From JAHZFN01 sp965149945 (GTDB lineage: Bacteria > Bacillota > Dehalobacteriia > UBA4068 > UBA4997): 9,936 nucleotides of DNA. The stretch spans positions 1 through 9,936 of the forward strand of contig CBCTTQ010000040.1 in the NCBI GenBank assembly GCA_965149945.1, written 5' to 3'. A program made the translations under genes and the position numbers. Below are positions 1 to 4,125 of this stretch, one piece after another. Position 1 is the stretch's first letter, and every line of letters begins with the position of its first letter. Below the pieces are notes generated by a model, which saw only the letters and a program-made list of their open reading frames with translations, had not been told where the DNA came from and made no database searches.

Positions 1-939
1 ATCGTTATCACCGGTCATGACCTACACGACCTGAAGCTGCTTCTGGAACAAACAGCCGGAAAAGGCATCAATATTTATACCCATGGAGAAATGCTGCCGG
101 CACACGCTTATCCCGAGCTGAAAAAATATCCCCATCTGAAAGGAAATTACGGAACTGCCTGGCAACGTCAACAAAAAGAATTTGACGCCATCCCCGCGCC
201 GATTCTTTTTACCACAAACTGTCTTATGCCTGTAAAACCCAGTTATCAGGACAGGGTGTTCACCACGGCAGTAGTAGCCTATCCGAAAATGACCCCTATC
301 GGCGATGATAAAGATTTCACTCCCGTCATCGAAAAAGCTTTGGTATTGGGCGGTTACTCGGATCCTCATACTTTTGCCGGCATCAACGGAGGTACCACTG
401 TTACCACAGGATTCGGACATGACGCCATTCTCTCCGTCGCAGACCGGGTGATTCGAGGCGTCAAAGAAGGCAAAATCAGCCATTTCTTCTTGGTAGGCGG
501 TTGTGACGGTGCCGCTTCCGACAGAAATTATTATACGGAATTTGTTAAACAAGCTCCCAAAGACAGCCTGATTCTGACATTAGGCTGCGGCAAATACCGT
601 TTCAATGATCTGGATTTGGGAGAAATAGCTGGGCTGCCTCGTCTGTTGGATATGGGGCAATGCAACGACGCTTTCGGCGCCATCAAAGTAGCGCTGGCGC
701 TGGCGGAAGCCTTTGACTGCGATGTCAACCAACTGCCGTTAACGCTGGTACTTTCCTGGTATGAACAAAAGGCTGTCTGCATTTTGCTGACATTGTTATA
801 TCTGGGACTCAGGAATATTTATCTCGGTCCCACCCTGCCCGCCTTCCTCTCTCCCAATGTACTGAATTTTCTGGTAGAACATTATCAAATTTCTCCTATC
901 AGTACGCCGAAAGAAGATTTGGAAAAAATTTTGGGTTAA
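1..939 (+). CDS. hcp: Hydroxylamine reductase / hybrid-cluster protein, 3' part (5' end outside window)
   Basis: The reading frame is open from base 1 and encodes the last 312 residues of a hybrid-cluster protein; the Fe-S N-terminal region lies outside the window. Every known hybrid-cluster ligand position of the family can be found: His in GHD (residue 6 of the fragment), Glu in THGEM (30), Cys in TTNC (74), Cys in GGCDGA, Cys in LGCGKY, Cys in GQCND, and the Glu and Lys of SWYEQK. The family is cytoplasmic, reduces hydroxylamine in vitro, and is tied to nitric oxide and nitrosative stress in anaerobes and facultative bacteria. The related fold of carbon monoxide dehydrogenase is excluded by the THGEMLPAHAYP and WYEQK signatures. 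The gene is followed after 17 bases by a bidirectional terminator, so it is the last gene of its transcript. No frameshift or missing ligand is seen. Confidence 0.96.
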   Translation: MVITGHDLHDLKLLLEQTAGKGINIYTHGEMLPAHAYPELKKYPHLKGNYGTAWQRQQKEFDAIPAPILFTTNCLMPVKPSYQDRVFTTAVVAYPKMTPIGDDKDFTPVIEKALVLGGYSDPHTFAGINGGTTVTTGFGHDAILSVADRVIRGVKEGKISHFFLVGGCDGAASDRNYYTEFVKQAPKDSLILTLGCGKYRFNDLDLGEIAGLPRLLDMGQCNDAFGAIKVALALAEAFDCDVNQLPLTLVLSWYEQKAVCILLTLLYLGLRNIYLGPTLPAFLSPNVLNFLVEHYQISPISTPKEDLEKILG

Positions 940-956
940 CAATAGCAAAAAAAAGA

Positions 957-988
957 GAAGCTGAAACTTTCTGTTTCAGCTTCTTTTC
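957..988. terminator. Bidirectional intrinsic terminator between hcp and the convergent metalloregulator gene
   Basis: A perfect 11-bp stem (GAAGCTGAAAC at 957-967 with GTTTCAGCTTC at 973-983) encloses a 5-base loop. A T-rich run follows on the plus strand (984-987, and again at 997-1002). The A-rich stretch at 947-956 supplies the U-tract on the minus strand. It therefore serves both hcp (plus) and the regulator gene ending at 1004 (minus). Confidence 0.9.
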
Positions 989-1003
989 ATTGATCCTTTT
1001 TTG

Positions 1004-1369
1004 CTAATATTGCCGCAAATGCTTCTTAATCGCATCAAAAGTGGTATCGCTGATATCATGTTCCATTTTACACGCATCAGCCGCCGCGGTAACCTCGTCA
1101 ACACCCAAACGCATTAAAACCTCCGTCAAAATAGTATGCCGCTCGTAAATTTTTTCCGCGATTCTTCTGCCTTCCGGTGTCAAAGAAATCAATCCGTCCT
1201 TATCCACTTTTACATAACCATCTTGTTTTAATAAACCAATGGCACGGCTGACACTGGGCTTAGAAAAGCCCATATATCCACTGACATCAATGGAGCGCAC
1301 CGAGCCGTTTTTCCGCAATAAAACCAAAATCGTTTCCAGATACATCTCTCCGGATTCGTGTAAAGGCAT
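1004..1369 (-). CDS. DtxR/MntR-family metal-dependent transcriptional repressor with iron-type ligand set
   Basis: A 121-residue protein with a winged-helix DNA-binding domain (about 1-70; recognition helix around 36-49, FSKPSVSRAIGLL) and a helical metal-binding and dimerisation domain (about 72-121). It lacks the SH3-like third domain, so its length matches MntR-type proteins. By alignment from memory, Met9, Cys100, Glu103 and His104 fall on the primary-site ligands of DtxR/IdeR (Met10, Cys102, Glu105, His106). MntR has Asp and Glu in place of the Met and Cys. Glu12, His78 and Glu83 may form the second site. Start: the ATG at 1369 lies about 9 bases from an AAAGGGA Shine-Dalgarno sequence. 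The gene is divergent from another DtxR-like gene across a 319-base region with operators, and is a natural candidate to bind them. The family is often annotated mntR, but the ligand set argues for iron, so no symbol is given. Confidence 0.9.
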   Translation of the reverse strand: MPLHESGEMYLETILVLLRKNGSVRSIDVSGYMGFSKPSVSRAIGLLKQDGYVKVDKDGLISLTPEGRRIAEKIYERHTILTEVLMRLGVDEVTAAADACKMEHDISDTTFDAIKKHLRQY

Positions 1370-1419
1370 AAAACAACATCCCTTTCTCGCGCAACTCCTA
1401 ATTTAAAAATTTTTCTCAA

Positions 1420-1454
1420 TTTTTTATATTAATTACCTATAGGATAACACAAAT
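1420..1454 (-). promoter_or_regulatory. Possible promoter of the minus-strand metalloregulator, with a central palindrome
   Basis: Read on the minus strand, TTGTGT (about 1449-1454) and TATAAA (about 1425-1430) are separated by about 18 bases, a weak sigma-70-like pair upstream of the start at 1369. The spacer contains the palindrome CCTATAGG (1436-1443) inside an imperfect TTA...TAA inverted repeat. This could be an autoregulatory site, but it does not match the GTTAGC operator found across the region. Confidence 0.35.
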
Positions 1455-1507
1455 TCGCGTTTATTTCAATAAAAAGTCCTGAGAAAATAAATATATTGAG
1501 GAAGAGA

Positions 1508-1523
1508 TTTTTTCGCGAAAAAA
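1508..1523. repeat. Perfect 16-bp palindrome upstream of the 1689 promoter
   Basis: TTTTTTCGCGAAAAAA is a perfect palindrome lying 13 bases before the -35 hexamer of the promoter at 1536. It has no loop, so it is unlikely to be an RNA hairpin. It could be a protein-binding site or simply A/T-rich upstream DNA around a CGCG core. Confidence 0.4.
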
Positions 1524-1535
1524 CTGAAAAAACCC

Positions 1536-1564
1536 TTGACAACAACAATAAAATAGCGTAACAT
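1536..1564 (+). promoter_or_regulatory. Sigma-70-type promoter for the 1689 gene cluster
   Basis: Consensus -35 TTGACA (1536-1541), a 17-base spacer, and -10 TAACAT (1559-1564; 4 of 6 consensus). The expected start of transcription, near 1571, falls right at the edge of the first operator (1574-1589), which suits repression by blocking initiation. The leader would be about 115 bases and contains the other two operators. Confidence 0.75.
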
Positions 1565-1573
1565 GAATATATA

Positions 1574-1589
1574 GTTAGCGGTAGCTAAC
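1574..1589. promoter_or_regulatory. Operator 1, GTTAGC-N4-GCTAAC inverted repeat (DtxR-type box)
   Basis: Perfect 6-bp arms GTTAGC (1574-1579) and GCTAAC (1584-1589) around GGTA. The sequence resembles the DtxR/IdeR consensus built on TTAGGTTAG/CTAACCTAA arms. It sits at the predicted +1 region of the promoter at 1536. The same pattern recurs three more times in the window. Confidence 0.75.
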
Positions 1590-1603
1590 AAACCTCTGTT
1601 TTA

Positions 1604-1619
1604 GTCAGCTCTCGCTAAC
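1604..1619. promoter_or_regulatory. Operator 2, degenerate copy of the GTTAGC-N4-GCTAAC box
   Basis: GTCAGC (1604-1609), spacer TCTC, GCTAAC (1614-1619). It differs from the perfect arms at one base, is flanked by TTTTA on the left, and lies exactly 30 bp centre to centre from operator 1, which places it on about the same face of the helix. Confidence 0.65.
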
Positions 1620-1636
1620 AATTTTTCCATCCCTTA

Positions 1637-1652
1637 GTTAGCCTATACTAAC
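1637..1652. promoter_or_regulatory. Operator 3, GTTAGC-N4-ACTAAC box
   Basis: GTTAGC (1637-1642), spacer CTAT, ACTAAC (1647-1652), preceded by TTA as in classical DtxR boxes. It is 33 bp centre to centre from operator 2 and 26 bases before the Shine-Dalgarno of the 1689 gene. Three regularly spaced sites suggest cooperative or graded repression. Confidence 0.7.
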
Positions 1653-1688
1653 TCTCGTTTCTTGATACCTTCTGAATAGGAGACAGCC

Positions 1689-2093
1689 ATGACCACCCAT
1701 TCCTTCGCATTAACGGCATCCAACATCAAGTATTTAGTCGCGCTGAATCAGCTGGATCAGTCCAAAGACGGCATTCGCTGTGTGGATATCGCCGAAACAT
1801 TGCAGGTAACAAAACCCAGTGTTCATGCTATGATGAACACGCTGAAAAAACAACAATTGATTCACAAAGACAACTACGGAATGGTTAATTTCACCCCTTT
1901 AGGTACGGAATTAGCTAAACAATACGCGCGGTATTTTTCTCTGGTCTGTTCCTTTTTGCAAGATATTTTACCGGAAGAACAAGATGAGAAGGCCGTAGCC
2001 TATGCCATTTTAGCTGCCCTACCTTTGGATCGTCTGGAGAAAATGTGCCAAAACATTCAATATTTTACATCTCCCCAAAGAACAAATCGATAA
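1689..2093 (+). CDS. DtxR-like winged-helix regulator without recognisable metal ligands
   Basis: A 134-residue protein. Residues about 10-75 form a winged-helix domain of the DtxR/MarR type, with recognition helix near 40-53 (VTKPSVHAMMNTL) and a wing ending in NFTPLG. The following helix (76-95, KQYARYFSLVCSFLQDIL) aligns with the first helix of the DtxR metal domain, but the usual RH is RYF. The EHxxS motif that supplies the last ligands is absent (YAILAALP instead). This suggests a DtxR-derived regulator that no longer senses metal through the standard site, or senses something else. Start: ATG with AGGAG at 1678-1682. It is the first gene behind the promoter with three operators and is followed after 77 bases by the HMA protein gene. 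Similar proteins are known beside iron-transport genes in Firmicutes; a MarR-type identity remains possible. Confidence 0.75.
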   Translation: MTTHSFALTASNIKYLVALNQLDQSKDGIRCVDIAETLQVTKPSVHAMMNTLKKQQLIHKDNYGMVNFTPLGTELAKQYARYFSLVCSFLQDILPEEQDEKAVAYAILAALPLDRLEKMCQNIQYFTSPQRTNR

Positions 2094-2170
2094 ATTACCT
2101 TTTTGCCGCTTCATTCACTAAGAGACAAATGGTTACATAAGAATATTTCAGAAGGAGGTCTCTTGATCAT

Positions 2171-2545
2171 ATGGTTACTGTCATTAGCGTTTTGATCATT
2201 GTTATTTTTCTGCTGTTTGTTATTCGCAGTTATTTGAAGAAAATTTCTCGAGGCTGCTGCGGAGCCGGCAATGAAGGAACTGTCAAAAAGAAAAAGGTGG
2301 AAGACAAAAATAAATCTCATTATCCCTATTTGGTAGATTTAACTGTAGACGGTATTGTATGCGAAAACTGCGGTCGGCGTATTGAAAATTCTCTCAATTC
2401 TCTGGATGGTATTTGGGCAACAACGAAAGATAACCGCCATGTTCTGGTGCGGATGAAATATCCTGTTGATAACAAAGCGCTTCGGCAGGCAGTGGCGGCA
2501 GCCGGACCTTACACCGTACTGCAAATCACCAACCAAAACTCCTGA
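2171..2545 (+). CDS. Membrane-anchored HMA-domain protein with FeoB-associated-like N-terminus
   Basis: A 124-residue protein. Residues about 3-18 form a hydrophobic transmembrane helix, followed by a basic patch and a double-cysteine motif SRGCCGAG (C29, C30) that resembles the short FeoB-associated cysteine-rich membrane proteins. A charged linker (38-49, mostly Lys/Glu/Asp) leads to a heavy-metal-associated ferredoxin-like domain (about 52-119). Its CENC motif (C64, C67) is the metal-binding CxxC of HMA domains, with the expected GRRIENSL helix behind it. The HMA domain should lie on the cytoplasmic face, where it could hand a metal ion to or from a transporter. A strong AGGAGG (2153-2158) sits 12 bases before the ATG, a slightly long spacing; no in-frame ATG, GTG or TTG lies nearer. 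It is cotranscribed with the upstream regulator (77-base gap) and the AraC gene (38-base gap). The metal is not determinable. Confidence 0.8.
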   Translation: MVTVISVLIIVIFLLFVIRSYLKKISRGCCGAGNEGTVKKKKVEDKNKSHYPYLVDLTVDGIVCENCGRRIENSLNSLDGIWATTKDNRHVLVRMKYPVDNKALRQAVAAAGPYTVLQITNQNS

Positions 2546-2583
2546 CCAATAAGTCATCCCCTCACGGGAAAGGCGGTATTTTC

Positions 2584-3528
2584 ATGAAACAACAAAGCGA
2601 TCCCATAAACAAACAAACAGCTCTCTCCCAGGACTGTACCATTTTGCAAACCAATGATAAAACAGAACACGTACTCTTGACAGATTATCGCGTTTTCCCC
2701 GGTATTCACCTGGTCTATCAAGAAGTACACGCCCAAAGCTACAATGCCGGCTGGTTGCCGGCGGAAAGACGGCTGGTCATTGACCACTGTCAGGAGGGAC
2801 GCATGGAATGTGTTTACGGTAATAATTTCTTCTATTTGACACCGGGAGATCTTTCCATCAGCCTGAGCCGAGGACAGCGGCAGGAGCCCTATTTTCCTCA
2901 TCGCCACTACCACGGTATTTCCATTGTCATTAATACCCAACAAGCGCCGCAATGTTTGGATTGCATTTTAGATGATGTCAACGTCCGCCCTTCCATGCTG
3001 CAAAAAAAATTCTGCGCGAACAATGATTTTTTTGTGATGCGTTCCCGCCCATGGTTAGAGCATATCTTTTCCGAATTATACTCTGTACCGGACCGCATCA
3101 AAAAGGGCTATTTAAAAGTAAAAATTCTGGAATTATTGTTGTTTTTGAGCAGCCTGCCGGAAACGACTCCCAAAGAACTGCCCCGCTACTCTCCTTCTCA
3201 GGTTTTGCTGGCAAAAAATATTTGCCAATACCTAACCCGGCACATGAACACCAGAATTACCATCGCGGAACTGGCAGAGATCTTTCATGTTTCACCGACC
3301 TTGTTGAAGAATAGCTTCAAGGGTGTTTACGGCGTTTCCATTTATGCCTATATCCGCGCTCAAAAAATGCAATCCGCAGCCATTATGTTACGACAAACGG
3401 ATCTGACCATTCTGGATATCGCCGGACAATACGGCTATGATAACGGCAGTAAATTTGCCAAAGCTTTTAAGGATACCATGGGAATGACCCCCCATCAGTA
3501 CCGCAACCAACAGCAAGCCAAGGAATAA
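2584..3528 (+). CDS. AraC-family transcriptional regulator
   Basis: A 314-residue protein with the C-terminal double helix-turn-helix of the AraC/XylS family: first HTH about 227-246 (IAELAEIFHVSPTLLKNSF), second about 275-298, ending in the family signature GYDNGSKFAKAFKDTMGMTPHQYR (split here only by description: GYDNGSKFAKAF then GMTPHQYR). The N-terminal 200 residues are a ligand or sensing region with no close match; it contains HCQEGRMEC (68-76) and a His-rich stretch HRHYH (106-110) with several cysteines (C124, C127, C144). Together these could bind metal or a metal complex, as in ferri-siderophore-sensing AraC proteins such as PchR, but this is inference. Start: ATG preceded by AAAGGCGG. 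It is probably the last gene of the 1689 operon and may control the promoter at 3601 just downstream. Confidence 0.9.
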   Translation: MKQQSDPINKQTALSQDCTILQTNDKTEHVLLTDYRVFPGIHLVYQEVHAQSYNAGWLPAERRLVIDHCQEGRMECVYGNNFFYLTPGDLSISLSRGQRQEPYFPHRHYHGISIVINTQQAPQCLDCILDDVNVRPSMLQKKFCANNDFFVMRSRPWLEHIFSELYSVPDRIKKGYLKVKILELLLFLSSLPETTPKELPRYSPSQVLLAKNICQYLTRHMNTRITIAELAEIFHVSPTLLKNSFKGVYGVSIYAYIRAQKMQSAAIMLRQTDLTILDIAGQYGYDNGSKFAKAFKDTMGMTPHQYRNQQQAKE

Positions 3529-3552
3529 ATTTTCTCAAAAATTTTCCATTAC

Positions 3553-3576
3553 CCAGAGGGATTCTTGTCTCTTTGG
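3553..3576 (+). terminator. Weak hairpin after the AraC gene, possible terminator
   Basis: CCAGAGGGA (3553-3561) pairs with TCTCTTTGG (3568-3576) as a 9-bp stem including two G-U pairs, with a 6-base loop. No U-tract follows directly; six T occur only at 3591-3596, after a second small AAAAAAC/GTTTTTT repeat (3582-3596). It may slow or partly end transcription of the AraC gene. Confidence 0.35.
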
Positions 3577-3600
3577 AGCGGAAAAAACTGTTTTTTGTCG

Positions 3601-3606
3601 TATAAT
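3601..3606 (+). promoter_or_regulatory. Consensus -10 element without a clear -35
   Basis: TATAAT at 3601-3606 is a perfect -10 hexamer 54 bases before the 26-residue ORF. At 15-19 base spacing upstream there is only GGAGCGGAAAAA-type sequence, with no TTGACA-like -35, and no TGn extension. A promoter of this form is often activator-dependent, and the AraC-family gene directly upstream is an obvious candidate (inference). Confidence 0.5.
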
Positions 3607-3659
3607 AGAAATCATAGCCCATGTGTTTTCTGATTTTTTAAGAATGAGGTGGATCACAA

Positions 3660-3740
3660 ATGAAAAAACACAGATTTTTTGCCTGGATCACGGTGATCGG
3701 ATTCGCACTCACCATGATTACCGGCTACAAAAGAAAATAG
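3660..3740 (+). CDS. 26-residue single-span membrane microprotein
   Basis: A short ORF, MKKHRFFAWITVIGFALTMI followed by TGYKRK. It begins with a positively charged MKKHR, has one hydrophobic segment of about 15 residues, and ends in a basic YKRK tail. A GAGGTGG Shine-Dalgarno (about 3645-3651) is well placed. The stop codon TAG overlaps the AGGAGG ribosome binding site of the next gene, an arrangement typical of translational coupling and strong evidence that the ORF is real. It lies behind the TATAAT at 3601 and in front of the DUF6110-like and metal-ATPase genes. A role as a small subunit or regulator of the ATPase is plausible but unproven. I do not recognise a named family with certainty. 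Confidence 0.75.
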   Translation: MKKHRFFAWITVIGFALTMITGYKRK

Positions 3741-3752
3741 GAGGCAAAGAAA

Positions 3753-4028
3753 ATGGATAGAATTCACTGGAGAAAAGTTGGTTTCATCGCCGGATGTATT
3801 GCAGCCGGAGCCGTCGCCACTAAAGTATTAACTTCTGACCGCGCGAAAAAAATCTACACCAATGCGACAGCCGTCGCGTTGCGTACCAAAGACAGCATCA
3901 TGACGGAAGTAAGCAAAATTAAAGAAGAGGCTGACGATATTGTTGCCGAAGCTAAAGATTTGAACGAACAAAAAGCAAAAAAAGAAAACGAAATAATCGA
4001 AGATACCTCAAAAGAAAATCAGGAATAA
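3753..4028 (+). CDS. DUF6110-like small membrane-anchored protein
   Basis: A 91-residue protein. A Gly/Ala-rich hydrophobic segment (about 9-27, with IAGCIAAGAVATKVL) is a single transmembrane helix. It is followed by a short basic SDRAKKIYTNATAVALRTKD region and a highly charged Glu/Lys-rich tail (about 50-91) likely to form a helix or coiled coil in the cytoplasm. The pattern matches proteins I know as DUF6110, which in Firmicutes often sit next to metal P-type ATPases and Feo-type iron genes; the function is unknown. Start: ATG with AGGAGG overlapping the preceding stop codon. It is followed by a terminator-like hairpin before the ATPase gene. The lack of enzymatic motifs suggests a structural or accessory role at the membrane. 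Confidence 0.8.
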   Translation: MDRIHWRKVGFIAGCIAAGAVATKVLTSDRAKKIYTNATAVALRTKDSIMTEVSKIKEEADDIVAEAKDLNEQKAKKENEIIEDTSKENQE

Positions 4029-4053
4029 CCCTGCAGACTCAGGAATTTCCCTG
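4019..4053 (+). repeat. Two 15-bp near-identical direct repeats, 20 bp apart
   Basis: TCAGGAATAACCCTG (4019-4033, spanning the stop codon of the DUF6110-like gene) and TCAGGAATTTCCCTG (4039-4053) match at 13 of 15 positions. They lie in the leader upstream of the terminator at 4080. The segment between them begins CTGCAGAC (4031-4038), which can pair with the left arm of that terminator. Confidence 0.6.
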
Positions 4054-4079
4054 TTTCACAGAAAAACGCAAAATCAGAC

Positions 4080-4110
4080 CGTCCGCAGGAAAATCTGCGG
4101 ACGTTTTTTT
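4080..4110 (+). terminator. Intrinsic terminator / possible attenuator directly before the metal ATPase gene
   Basis: A perfect 9-bp GC-rich stem (CGTCCGCAG 4080-4088 with CTGCGGACG 4095-4103), 6-base loop, followed by seven T (4104-4110). Only 15 bases separate the T-run from the ATPase start codon at 4126, and these hold the ribosome binding site. No promoter can fit after it, so ATPase transcripts must read through it. CTGCAGAC at 4031-4038 can pair with 4081-4088 (7 of 8 positions), forming a candidate antiterminator. Confidence 0.85.
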
Positions 4111-4125
4111 GAGTGGAGGACAACC

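Noticed and set aside
1..939. Carbon monoxide dehydrogenase as an alternative for the first gene
   Set aside because: The ligand order and the THGEMLPAHAYP and SWYEQK signatures are those of hybrid-cluster proteins.
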